Shown: positions 55,726 to 64,000 of the stretch, in pieces | Position numbering within the stretch: the first letter of the stretch is position 1 | Layout: every line of letters begins with the position of its first letter | Assembly: GCA_015065765.1 (NCBI GenBank) | Contig: SVPP01000008.1 | Location: 44,111 to 108,110 of the forward strand | Length of the DNA: 64,000 nucleotides | Reading direction: 5' to 3' | Origin: Oscillospiraceae bacterium | Lineage (GTDB): Bacteria > Bacillota > Clostridia > Oscillospirales > Acutalibacteraceae | Notes under the pieces: generated by a model | Seen by the model: the letters and a program-made list of their open reading frames with translations, nothing else | Told to the model about the DNA's origin: nothing | Database searches by the model: none | Program-made: the position numbers and the translations under genes

Positions 55726-57177
55726 ATGAGCTTGAAGACAGCTAACAAAGTTGAAACAAACGTTTATTCAGTTGAGGTTGAAATTTCTGCAGAACAGCTT
55801 CGCGAAGCTACTGTAAAAGCTTACAACCAGAACAAAAAGAAAATTGCAATTCCCGGTTTCCGTAAAGGTAAAGCTCCTAAAGCAATGATCGAGAAGCTGT
55901 ACGGCAAAAACTTCTTCTATGAAGATGCTCTTGACATTCTCTATCCCGAGGTTGTTGGCGCAGCTATTGAAGAAGCAAAGCTTGAAATTGTTGCAGCTCC
56001 CTATGATGTTGAAATCACAAAGCTTGACGAAGAAGGCGCAGCTCTTACTCTCAAGGTTATTGTTAAACCCGAAGTTGAGCTCGGCACATACAAAGGCCTT
56101 AAGGCTGAAAAAGAATCAACAGACGTAACAGATGAAGAAGTTGACGCAGAAATCAAAAACCTTCTTGAAAGAAACTCACGTCTCGTAACAATCGAAGACA
56201 GAGCAGTAGAGAAGGGCGACATCGCAAACATCAACTTTGAAGGCTTCACAGACGGTGTTGCATTCGATGGCGGTAAAGGCGAAGACTTTGACCTTGAAAT
56301 CGGTTCAGGTCAGTTCATTCCCGGCTTCGAAGATCAGATCATCGGTAAGGGTGCAGGTGAAGAATTTGACGTTAACGTAACATTCCCCACAGAATATGCT
56401 CCTGAGCTTGCAGGCAAGGATGCAACATTCAAAGTTAAGGTTAACGAAATCAAGTCAAAGGAATATCCCGAGCTTGATGACGAGTTTGCAAAAGACGTAA
56501 GCGAATTCGACACACTTGATGAGCTCAAAGCAGATATCAAGGCTAAAATCGGAGAAAGCAAAGAACAGAGAGCAAAGGATGCTTTTGAATCAGCACTCCT
56601 TAAGCAGATCTGCGAAGGCGTAAAGGTTGAAATTCCTCAGGTTATGATCGACGACAAGGCAAACGAGCTGAAGCAGCAGACAGAACAGCAGATGGCTCAG
56701 CAGGGACTTGCTCTTGATATCTACCTTCAGTACATGGGACTTCCTATGGAAAAATACATGGAAGACCTTAAGACTCAGGCTGAGATTCAGGTTAAGACTC
56801 GTCTTGCTCTTGAAAAGATTGTGGAAGTTGAAGCAATCGAAGCTACAGATGCAGATGTTGATGCAGAATTTGCAAAATATGCTGAAATGTACAAGATGGA
56901 TGTTGAAACTCTCAAGAAGTTCATTAATCCCGAAGAACTTAAGAAAGACCTTGCAATCGGTAAGGCAGTAGATTTCGTTGTTGAAAATGCAAAAGTAGGC
57001 AAGCCTGCAGCAAAGAAAGCTACAAAGAAAGCAGCTGCTGACGGCGAAGAAAAGCCTGCAAAGAAGACAACAACTAAGAAAACTACAACTAAGAAAGCAG
57101 CAGACAGCGAAGAAAAACCCGCAAAGAAACCCGCTGCAAAGAAAACTACAAAGAAAAAAGAGGAAGACGCTGAATAA
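55726..57177 (+). CDS. tig: Trigger factor with a Lys/Ala/Thr-rich tail
   Basis: 483 aa. Ribosome-bound chaperone: N-terminal domain with the ribosome-docking loop PGFRKGKAPK, an FKBP-type PPIase domain (about 150-245) and the helical C-domain. After about residue 432 comes a 50-residue tail of KKAT, KKTT and EEKPAKK units resembling histone H1-like tails. ATG 55726 follows GGAGGAC. It heads the tig-clpP-clpX cluster. Confidence 0.97.
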   Translation: MSLKTANKVETNVYSVEVEISAEQLREATVKAYNQNKKKIAIPGFRKGKAPKAMIEKLYGKNFFYEDALDILYPEVVGAAIEEAKLEIVAAPYDVEITKLDEEGAALTLKVIVKPEVELGTYKGLKAEKESTDVTDEEVDAEIKNLLERNSRLVTIEDRAVEKGDIANINFEGFTDGVAFDGGKGEDFDLEIGSGQFIPGFEDQIIGKGAGEEFDVNVTFPTEYAPELAGKDATFKVKVNEIKSKEYPELDDEFAKDVSEFDTLDELKADIKAKIGESKEQRAKDAFESALLKQICEGVKVEIPQVMIDDKANELKQQTEQQMAQQGLALDIYLQYMGLPMEKYMEDLKTQAEIQVKTRLALEKIVEVEAIEATDADVDAEFAKYAEMYKMDVETLKKFINPEELKKDLAIGKAVDFVVENAKVGKPAAKKATKKAAADGEEKPAKKTTTKKTTTKKAADSEEKPAKKPAAKKTTKKKEEDAE

Positions 57178-57222
57178 TTAAGGCAATTTCTTCCTAAAAT
57201 TTAAAAGTAATTATTTAATGGA

Positions 57223-57267
57223 ACAGACACTTTATTTTCTCCGTATAAGGCAGAGATAAGTGTCTGT
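57223..57267 (+). promoter_or_regulatory. Hairpin between tig and clpP
   Basis: ACAGACACTT (57223-57232) pairs exactly with AAGTGTCTGT (57258-57267), enclosing a 25-nt loop. No T run follows, so it looks like an RNA processing or stability element and not a terminator. No CtsR heptads were seen. Confidence 0.6.
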
Positions 57268-57292
57268 AGCCAACTATAAAGGAGGCGTACTT

Positions 57293-57874
<582 letters not shown>

Positions 57875-57889
57875 TTGGAGTAAAATATT

Positions 57890-59152
57890 ATGTCTAAAAA
57901 TGAAGGCACAAAAAGCTCTGTATTTTGCTCTTTCTGCGGTAAAAGTCAGGCCCAGGTGAAAAAGATGATTGCCGGCCACGGTGTATACATCTGTAACGAA
58001 TGTGTTGACCTTTGCCGTTCAATTATCGAGGAGGAAATGGGGCTTAACAAAAAAAGACCTCACAGAAGTGAAGTCAAGGTAAAGCCCGCTCTTCCCAAGC
58101 CTCGTGAAATCAAAGAAAAGCTTGATGAATATGTTATCGGTCAGGAAGATGCAAAAATTGTTCTGAGCGTTGCCGTTTATAACCATTATAAGAGAATAAA
58201 TTCCCTTGATGACGGTGATGTGGATATTCAGAAGAGTAACGTGATTATGCTGGGCTCAACAGGTGTTGGTAAAACTATGCTTGCTCAGACACTTGCTAAG
58301 ATTCTCGATGTTCCCTTCGCAATTGCCGACGCCACAACTCTCACTGAGGCAGGTTATGTAGGTGAGGACGTTGAAAACATTCTTCTCAGACTTATTCAGG
58401 CTGCAGATTTTGATATCGAGAAGGCTGAAAGAGGCATTATCTACGTTGACGAAATTGACAAGATTGCAAGAAAGTCTGAAAACCCCTCAATCACACGCGA
58501 TGTCAGCGGTGAAGGCGTTCAGCAGGCACTTCTTAAAATTCTTGAAGGTACGGTTGCAAATGTTCCTCCTCAGGGCGGAAGAAAGCATCCTCAGCAGGAA
58601 TTTATTCAGATTGACACAACAAACATTCTCTTTATCTGCGGTGGTGCATTTGACGGAATCGAAAAGATTATCGAAAAACGTGTTGGTAACAACGGAGTTC
58701 TCGGCTTCGGTGCAGACGTAAAGGGCAAAAAAGAGAAGAAAGCTGACAATGTAAGAAACAAGGTTATCCACCAGGACCTTGTGAAATTCGGTCTTATTCC
58801 CGAAATTGTGGGCAGACTTCCTATTGTCACGGTTCTTCAGGAGCTTGACGAGGATGCACTTGTAAGAATCATGTCAGAACCGAAAAATGCTCTTGTCAAG
58901 CAGTATAAAAAGCTCTTCGGTATGGATGAGGTTGAGCTTACATTCGATGACGAAGCTCTTCACGCGATTGCAAAGAAAACTCTTGAAAAAGAAACAGGCG
59001 CAAGAGGTCTGCGCTCAATTACGGAAGGTATACTTCTTCCTATAATGTACGACATCCCCTCAGAGGGAAATGTGCAGAGCGTTCAGATCACAAAGGAATG
59101 CATTGAAAATGGCGAAAAGCCTATCGTGATTTTTAAAGAGAAAACGGAATAA
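57890..59152 (+). CDS. clpX: ATP-dependent Clp protease, unfoldase subunit ClpX
   Basis: 420 aa. N-terminal C4 zinc domain ([21 protein letters not shown]), Walker [15 protein letters not shown], Walker B IIYVDEID, and the pore loop GYVGEDVE. The IGF-type loop for ClpP docking appears as LGFGAD. Feeds unfolded substrates to ClpP. The last gene of the cluster, closed by a terminator. Confidence 0.98.
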   Translation: MSKNEGTKSSVFCSFCGKSQAQVKKMIAGHGVYICNECVDLCRSIIEEEMGLNKKRPHRSEVKVKPALPKPREIKEKLDEYVIGQEDAKIVLSVAVYNHYKRINSLDDGDVDIQKSNVIMLGSTGVGKTMLAQTLAKILDVPFAIADATTLTEAGYVGEDVENILLRLIQAADFDIEKAERGIIYVDEIDKIARKSENPSITRDVSGEGVQQALLKILEGTVANVPPQGGRKHPQQEFIQIDTTNILFICGGAFDGIEKIIEKRVGNNGVLGFGADVKGKKEKKADNVRNKVIHQDLVKFGLIPEIVGRLPIVTVLQELDEDALVRIMSEPKNALVKQYKKLFGMDEVELTFDDEALHAIAKKTLEKETGARGLRSITEGILLPIMYDIPSEGNVQSVQITKECIENGEKPIVIFKEKTE

Positions 59153-59158
59153 ACTCAA

Positions 59159-59190
59159 CCCCGTGTATCTCACGATACACGGGGCGTTTT
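59159..59190. terminator. clpX terminator (convergent with the mannosidase gene)
   Basis: CCCCGTGTATC-TCAC-GATACACGGGG (59159-59184) then CGTTTT. Confidence 0.9.
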
Positions 59191-59191
59191 G

Positions 59192-61639
59192 TTATCCTTC
59201 AATAATTAAAATTTCCTTAACCTCTTTTGTTTCAAGGTCAACTGCAATGGTTTTAATTTCCTGCGGTTTCCATGTGAATTTACACTTGACATTTAAAATC
59301 TTCAAATCAATGTCAGCTTCTGTTTCCTTGCCTGAACATTCAAAGGTTCTCAGAACAATTGCTTTTCCGTCCTCTGAATACTTCATCGCTTGCACAAGTA
59401 CATTGTCAGCACTGACGGAAAGTCCGCTGTAAGTCATGGGAAGCTCGCCTTTGTGATGAGTTTCCTGATAGAGCTTAAGCGGCATATTGAGAACCTCACT
59501 CTCTTTCACAACGCAAGTGAAGTCGTCTTTACAGGGTGCGATGATATATTCAAATTCCTGCTCGCCCTGGTCGATGAAATCAATTTCATTATCGCGGCTT
59601 CTCTGGCCGTAATGGTCAAGATAAGCACATCCTCTTGCCATAACCATTCTCATTTCGTTATTCTTCACACAGAAACTGTATTTTGAATTGTTGACAAGTG
59701 CAATACCGTCATTTGTACCTTTTTCGCAAACCGCAATCCAGCCTTGTGCAGGCTCTTCCTCACCGTTTGCTTCTTTTCTGATAAATCCGAAAGGCATCGA
59801 ATAAACAGCCTCAGGATCTTCTATATTCATGGGGAATGAGAGTTTTGCAATTTTATAATGCTCACCGAAATCAAGCTTGCATCTGACTTCAATGTTTTTA
59901 CTTCCTCTGCAGAGTGAGAAATATTGGATAAGCGTTGATTTGTTGTAGGTTGTAGTAACTTTTATTGTAGCACGAAGATATCCTGTTTCAATAACTTCAA
60001 GCTTTGCATCGCTGAATTGGCCGATATCTCTGTTAAAATCAAAAATTCCGTGTGCCCATGTGTCTGTGTGGAAATCATCCTCAATAACAGCTTTTGCAAT
60101 TGGTGCAGATGCCATTTCTTTACCTGTTTCTTTGTCGATGTAGCTGTCAATAACACCGGTGTGCTTGTTGATTACAATTTTAACCTTGCTGTTTTCGATT
60201 GTGTTTTCAGTCACCGTGAATTCGTTTTCCACAGGCTTTGGCTGATAGTTCTGTTCTTCCTTGTAAATAAAATATGTGCCGTAACCGTAAGACTCAAGTT
60301 CAACCTCAAACATACACTGCAGGAAGTGACCACCGTCTGTGTAGGGTGCACGGATAAGCTGGAAGGGAACTTCATTGTCCTCTGAATCAAGAACGCCTGA
60401 AACCCAACCTATGCCGAAGCATACCTTTGCCTTTACAGGGAAAGAGTGAGGGTTGAAAACAACCATGGGACATCCTTCGCCCTCACGGATCCACAGTCTG
60501 TCACGCTTGATTGACGGCCTGTAGTCGAGGAACTTTGTTGTGTTTACTCTCCATGAAATTCTTTCAGCACCGAAAGTTCCTACCTGAAGTGCCGTTTCGC
60601 TTGCATATCCGAAAGCATTGTATGCGTCAATGTATGCGGGCTTGATAGAACAACCTGCGAGGATGTCATGGAATTGATTGAACATTACACTTTCCCATGC
60701 ACGTTCAATTGATTTTGTTTTTGGCTGAGAACCTGTAAGGAGAGTGGACATAAGATCAATTTTTTCAGCATAGACAAGATCGTTTTCAGCACGTCTGTTC
60801 AGTTCTTTAACCTTGCTGTTTGCACTGTAGCAACCGCTTGCGTGATGTTGTAAATCTTCATCAACAGTTGGAATATCAATCTCATTTAAATGCTCATTTA
60901 CATAGTCGAAGTAGTCATCCGTCTTGGCATAAATGAAAACGTCCTTGCCCTCTTCTTTTCTCAGCTTTTCAGCTTCTTCAAGATGCTCGATTGAGGGGCC
61001 ACCGCCGTGGTTGCCCACGCCGTAAAAAATCATCTGTGGCTGTTCAAGTGACTTCATATATTCCCATCTGCCGTCCTGAATGTCACCGCAGTATCCCATA
61101 GGAATTCTGAATGCGAGTACATCAGAACCGTCCGGGCTTGACCAATGATGCAGATTCTTCTTGGGAAGATTGGGCTTTTCATCGTTGTCGTTGGGACGCT
61201 GATAAATGTAGTTGTCAATGCCCGATTTTTTCATAAGCTGAGGCAGCATTCCGTTGTGACCGAAGGAGTCAACGTTGTAACCTGTTTTTACAATTGAGCC
61301 GAATTTTTCTTTGAAATATTTCTGCGAATAAAGGAAGTGTCTCGCAAAAGATTCGCCGGAAGGAATGTTGCAGTCCGGCTGTACCCACATTCCGCCTGTA
61401 ATACACCAGCGGCCTTCTTCGTATCTCTGTTTTATTTCCTCAAACATTTCGGGCTCGCTGAGCTCTATCCATTTGTAGTAGGAAGCACATGCTGAAGTGA
61501 ATATGTAATCAGGGTATTCCTTCATTCTGTCGAGTGCCGCTCTGTAAGTTGATTTAACAAGTGCCAGTCCCTCGGGAACTCTCCATTGCCATACGGGGTC
61601 AAGGTGCGCGTTGCCGATAAGATGATAAGTTTTTTTCAT
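59192..61639 (-). CDS. Alpha-mannosidase, GH38
   Basis: 815 aa. A retaining zinc-dependent alpha-mannosidase. Zinc ligands H12 and D14 are in GNAHLDPVWQW; the nucleophile D124 is in YNVDSFGHNGMLPQ, which also supplies a metal ligand. A three-helix domain and two beta domains follow. No signal peptide, so it acts on imported manno-oligosaccharides. RBS AGGAGAG. Its promoter lies at 61677-61705, divergent from an XRE-TPR regulator. Confidence 0.93.
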   Translation of the reverse strand: MKKTYHLIGNAHLDPVWQWRVPEGLALVKSTYRAALDRMKEYPDYIFTSACASYYKWIELSEPEMFEEIKQRYEEGRWCITGGMWVQPDCNIPSGESFARHFLYSQKYFKEKFGSIVKTGYNVDSFGHNGMLPQLMKKSGIDNYIYQRPNDNDEKPNLPKKNLHHWSSPDGSDVLAFRIPMGYCGDIQDGRWEYMKSLEQPQMIFYGVGNHGGGPSIEHLEEAEKLRKEEGKDVFIYAKTDDYFDYVNEHLNEIDIPTVDEDLQHHASGCYSANSKVKELNRRAENDLVYAEKIDLMSTLLTGSQPKTKSIERAWESVMFNQFHDILAGCSIKPAYIDAYNAFGYASETALQVGTFGAERISWRVNTTKFLDYRPSIKRDRLWIREGEGCPMVVFNPHSFPVKAKVCFGIGWVSGVLDSEDNEVPFQLIRAPYTDGGHFLQCMFEVELESYGYGTYFIYKEEQNYQPKPVENEFTVTENTIENSKVKIVINKHTGVIDSYIDKETGKEMASAPIAKAVIEDDFHTDTWAHGIFDFNRDIGQFSDAKLEVIETGYLRATIKVTTTYNKSTLIQYFSLCRGSKNIEVRCKLDFGEHYKIAKLSFPMNIEDPEAVYSMPFGFIRKEANGEEEPAQGWIAVCEKGTNDGIALVNNSKYSFCVKNNEMRMVMARGCAYLDHYGQRSRDNEIDFIDQGEQEFEYIIAPCKDDFTCVVKESEVLNMPLKLYQETHHKGELPMTYSGLSVSADNVLVQAMKYSEDGKAIVLRTFECSGKETEADIDLKILNVKCKFTWKPQEIKTIAVDLETKEVKEILIIEG

Positions 61640-61676
61640 GTTTTATCTCTCCTTTTTGAAAGGATTATTTTTCTTA

Positions 61677-61705
61677 ATTATGACAGAATTGCTATATGTT
61701 TTCAA
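61677..61705 (-). promoter_or_regulatory. Promoter of the mannosidase gene
   Basis: Minus strand TTGAAA (61705-61700), 17 nt, CATAAT (61682-61677). Confidence 0.65.
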
Positions 61706-61792
61706 GTGTGTCCAATAACCAAAAAAATGGGTATTTACTTGTATAAAATGACTAACTCTCGTTTTTCGAGAATATACCCTTAAAATAAGAGG

Positions 61793-61821
61793 TGGACAAA
61801 AGAACGTTCAAAGATTATAAT
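61793..61821 (+). promoter_or_regulatory. Promoter of the XRE-TPR regulator gene
   Basis: TGGACA (61793-61798), 17 nt, TATAAT (61816-61821). Upstream, TCTCG/CGAGA (61757-61771) sits inside GGGTAT/ATACCC (61729-61779), a nested inverted repeat that might bind a regulator. The -10 overlaps a false ATG at 61820. Confidence 0.65.
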
Positions 61822-61861
61822 GAAACCATCAGCTGATAAAAAAACAGAAAAGGTGATGTTT

Positions 61862-62782
61862 ATGAACACAACATTCGGAAAGAACTTGAAAAGGTTAAGG
61901 ATTTCAAAGAATCTGACACAGGAACAAGTTTCGCAAATGCTGAATGTTTCTGCAAAAGCCGTTTCACGTTGGGAATGCGGTACAACAATGCCTGATGTAA
62001 TGCTTTTGCCTCGGATTGCAAAACTTTATTGTGTGACGGTTGATGATTTGTATAAGGAAAAGTGCATAGCCTACGATAATTACGCTCAAAGGCTTATGTC
62101 TGTTTATGAACAGACAGGTAGAAAAGAGGATTTTTGGAATGCTGAAAATGAATTCGCAAAACTGCTTAAAGACGGCAAATGCACAATGAAAGACTTGTGC
62201 CACTATGCTATACTTTATCAGTTCTTTATGCAGGATTGCAAGAAGAAATCACAGGAGCTTTTTGACAAAGGTCTCAGAATGGGATGCGAGAATGATGAGA
62301 ATACTTATCATTGGATAGAAAGGCAGAAAATGTGTTTGCTTTCAAGCGTAGGTGAAGACGAAACAAACATCCGGGAGTACACGGAAAAGTTTGACAAAAA
62401 TTCAGATAATGTATATGATTATATAAACCTTTTAGCTGCTTATTTTTTTGCAGGAAATAACGAAAAGGCACTGGGTATTTTTACAGAGGCTGAAAAGAAG
62501 TTTGAAAATTCATCAATTCTCTATATTTTCGGCGGAGATGTTTATAAAAGGCTTAAGATGTATGATGAAGCGATGGCGTGTTGGGATAAATCGATATCAA
62601 TTGATGTCAGTTTTACTGCTGCTTTCTGGTCAAAAGCTGATTGTTTTGAAGAAATGGGCGAATATAAGAAAGCCTGTACAGTGTGGGAAGAGCTTGTAAA
62701 ATGGTACGAGGAAAAGGGTTATGAAATTGAGGCGGAAGCGCCTCGCAGAAGGCTTGAAGAATGTCAGAAGAAAACAGGGTGA
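61862..62782 (+). CDS. XRE-family regulator with TPR-like domain
   Basis: 306 aa. Helix-turn-helix at about 6-62 (LKRLRISKNLTQEQVSQMLNV, AVSRWECGTTMP) followed by a helical TPR-like region (AACWDKSISIDVSFTAAFW, CFEEMGEYKKACTVWEELV). Such regulators often respond to peptides or act in cell-state control. ATG 61862 follows AAAAGGTGATGTTT. The double GNAT gene begins 4 nt after its stop, so the two are co-expressed. Confidence 0.85.
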   Translation: MNTTFGKNLKRLRISKNLTQEQVSQMLNVSAKAVSRWECGTTMPDVMLLPRIAKLYCVTVDDLYKEKCIAYDNYAQRLMSVYEQTGRKEDFWNAENEFAKLLKDGKCTMKDLCHYAILYQFFMQDCKKKSQELFDKGLRMGCENDENTYHWIERQKMCLLSSVGEDETNIREYTEKFDKNSDNVYDYINLLAAYFFAGNNEKALGIFTEAEKKFENSSILYIFGGDVYKRLKMYDEAMACWDKSISIDVSFTAAFWSKADCFEEMGEYKKACTVWEELVKWYEEKGYEIEAEAPRRRLEECQKKTG

Positions 62783-62786
62783 TATA

Positions 62787-63695
62787 ATGAGATACATCTG
62801 GAAAGATTATGAGCCTGAAAAAATGGACTTTGTCGAAGCGTGGCTTGATAAACATGCGGTCAGAATGACGGGTATGGAAGAGGGTTATCGTAGTGAATAT
62901 GAATATTGGGCAGGTGAAGAGGAGCATATAGTCGGCGAAAACTTCTGGAGCAAGGTAGTTTATGAAAATGAAAATCCCTTCGCCCTGGTACAGCTTGGCT
63001 TGTATGAAGGTGTTGTCACGATTATGGAAACAATTGTTGCTCCCGGAAAGCGTGGGAAAGGCTTAGGCTCTGGAGTAATTAAAGAACTTCTTCAGAACAG
63101 CAAAAGCATAATCGGCTTTGATATAGAAAAGGCAGAAGCAGTTATATTTCCAAGCAATATCGCTTCCCGAAAAGCCTTTGAAAAAGCAGGCTTTAATTTC
63201 GATCATGCCCATGAAGACGGAGATGCTTTATATTACATTTATGAAAAAGAAATACTCTTCGGAATGAATGATATTTCTGAATTGAATGAGATACCGCAGA
63301 CGCATGAAATAAGATGTATAGGAATAAATGAAAGAAGAGTTTTCAACAAACATCTGAGACTTTGTAAACCTAAAAATAAAAGATTGTTTTTCAGAGGTGC
63401 ATCGCAATCTGATTGGAAAAAGTGGTATAATGAGGGCACTGAGTATTATCTGTTGTTTGTTGACGACAAACCAGTTTCAAGGTGTGCAATAGAAAAATAC
63501 AGCAGAGATGCATGGGAAGCTGCTGATGTGAAAACTGCACCCGAATACAGAAATAGTGGTTATTCAAAAGAAATTGTAGCTTATGTTACTAAGAAGATTC
63601 TGAAGCAAGGTAAAACGGCTACTTGCAGAACACAGAAAAATAATCTTCCGATGTTGAAAGTAATGGAGACGATTGGTTATAAAAAATTGCAATGA
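62787..63695 (+). CDS. Protein with two GNAT acetyltransferase domains
   Basis: 302 aa. The first domain (about 1-150) has the acetyl-CoA loop PGKRGKGLGSGVI and ASRKAFEKAGF; the second (about 165-302) has EYRNSGYSKEIVAYV and NLPMLKVMETIGY. Double GNATs are known from antibiotic and small-molecule acetyltransferases, but the substrate cannot be read here. The gene is coupled to the XRE-TPR regulator (GGTGATAT before the ATG). The terminator at 63722 follows. Confidence 0.85.
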   Translation: MRYIWKDYEPEKMDFVEAWLDKHAVRMTGMEEGYRSEYEYWAGEEEHIVGENFWSKVVYENENPFALVQLGLYEGVVTIMETIVAPGKRGKGLGSGVIKELLQNSKSIIGFDIEKAEAVIFPSNIASRKAFEKAGFNFDHAHEDGDALYYIYEKEILFGMNDISELNEIPQTHEIRCIGINERRVFNKHLRLCKPKNKRLFFRGASQSDWKKWYNEGTEYYLLFVDDKPVSRCAIEKYSRDAWEAADVKTAPEYRNSGYSKEIVAYVTKKILKQGKTATCRTQKNNLPMLKVMETIGYKKLQ

Positions 63696-63721
63696 AAAAT
63701 CTTCAACGCATATGCTATCAC

Positions 63722-63747
63722 AGGGGCGCCCATTGGGCGTCCTTTTT
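63722..63747 (+). terminator. Terminator of the double GNAT gene
   Basis: GGGGCGCCC and GGGCGTCC with one G-T pair (63722-63742), followed by TTTTT. Confidence 0.8.
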
Positions 63748-63882
63748 GCATAAAATAAACAAAAGAGGAAGAAGCATATAGTAAAAAACCACAAAATAAA
63801 GTGTGGAGGGGGAATAAAAGTGTAGGTATAGTGGTAAACGCGCGGAAGGGTTGAAAAAGGAGAAAAAGTTTTAAAAAAAGTG

Positions 63883-63911
63883 TTGACAAAGTGAGTTTGA
63901 TTTGGTATTAT
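63883..63911 (+). promoter_or_regulatory. Strong promoter, probably of an rRNA operon
   Basis: TTGACA (63883-63888), 17 nt, TATTAT (63906-63911). The 140 bp between the previous terminator and this promoter holds only A- and G-rich sequence without a supported gene. Confidence 0.85.
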
Positions 63912-64000
63912 ATATGAGCGTTCTCGAGAGAGAAACGCTGGAGACGAAATTGAACAGGATTTCGGAGCTATACGAACCTTGAAAATTAAACAACGAAAGA
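63912..64000 (+). ncRNA. rRNA operon leader (16S rRNA expected outside the window)
   Basis: The transcript begins near 63918 with an AGCGTT/AACGCT hairpin around CTC/GAG (63917-63939). Near the end, GAACCTTGAAAATTAAACAACGA resembles the leader string seen before Clostridia 16S rRNA genes (CTTTGAAAAxTxAACAA). No rRNA body is present yet. Confidence 0.7.

Noticed and set aside
57223..57267. Terminator between tig and clpP
   Set aside because: The hairpin has a large loop and no T run; more likely an RNA processing or stability element.
61802..61809. GAACGTTC as a possible SOS box
   Set aside because: The Firmicutes LexA box needs four bases between GAAC and GTTC; this palindrome has none.

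Overview
The window is one stretch of a Gram-positive Clostridia chromosome, most likely an anaerobic gut or rumen member of the Oscillospiraceae/Ruminococcaceae type. The evidence is the moderately AT-rich sequence with strong GGAGG ribosome-binding sites, the spore protease SpoIVB, AddAB instead of RecBCD, RNase Y, a YlqF-RnhB-YraN cluster, a rubredoxin-flavoprotein fusion (Hrb type, an anaerobe protein) and many glycan-degrading enzymes. Genus is inference. I saw no prophage, integrase, transposase gene, CRISPR array or tRNA.

Layout. 1-5.6 kb: the 3' end of ribF, a highly structured non-coding repeat with terminal inverted repeats, then a minus-strand operon dusB - GH2 beta-galactosidase - SGNH esterase. 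5.7-12.8 kb: Hrb, a peptidase E-like protein, a small cloverleaf element, a PASTA pseudokinase, an M23 peptidase, SOS-type lexA, gapA and a secreted CHAP protein. 12.8-22.3 kb: a membrane acyltransferase overlapping an unusual GNAT-GH78 rhamnosidase fusion, spoIVB, an ADP-ribosylglycohydrolase, a polysaccharide deacetylase and glmS. 22.4-26.7 kb: an NfeD/SPFH pair, an anchored protein of unknown function, a hairpin-rich repeat, and a divergent pair (zinc ribbon/CFI-box protein and XRE regulator) with an inverted-repeat operator between them. 26.7-38.7 kb: rny, ymdB, an orphan peptide-binding lipoprotein, addB-addA, rpmE and an IMPACT-family protein. 38.7-49 kb: dgt-dnaG-rpoD followed without a visible terminator by a secreted GH43-like protein, an unassigned glycosidase-like protein and two radical SAM-linked genes, then rplS behind its own promoter and structured leader. 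49-59 kb: two signal peptidases, ylqF, rnhB, yraN, an M19 dipeptidase, thrC, a DUF1540 protein, a phosphoesterase and tig-clpP-clpX. 59-64 kb: a GH38 mannosidase, an XRE-TPR regulator, a double GNAT protein, and at the right edge a strong promoter and leader that should drive an rRNA operon starting just outside the window.

Functionally the region mixes core information processing (primase, sigma-70, AddAB, RNase Y, ClpXP, trigger factor, ribosomal proteins) with enzymes for plant or host glycans (GH2, GH78, GH43, GH38, an SGNH esterase and an unassigned hydrolase). Several of these sugar enzymes lie directly downstream of housekeeping genes and appear to depend on their transcription. Cell-envelope functions (M23, CHAP, CE4, PASTA, acyltransferase, signal peptidases) cluster in the first 20 kb and around 49-50 kb; two of them carry WalR-like sites upstream.

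The least explained items are the hairpin-array element at 115-526, the cloverleaf element at 7025-7122, the GNAT-GH78 fusion, the zinc-ribbon/CFI-box-XRE pair, and the zinc-ribbon PASTA pseudokinase. All calls come from reading the sequence; no database search was made.
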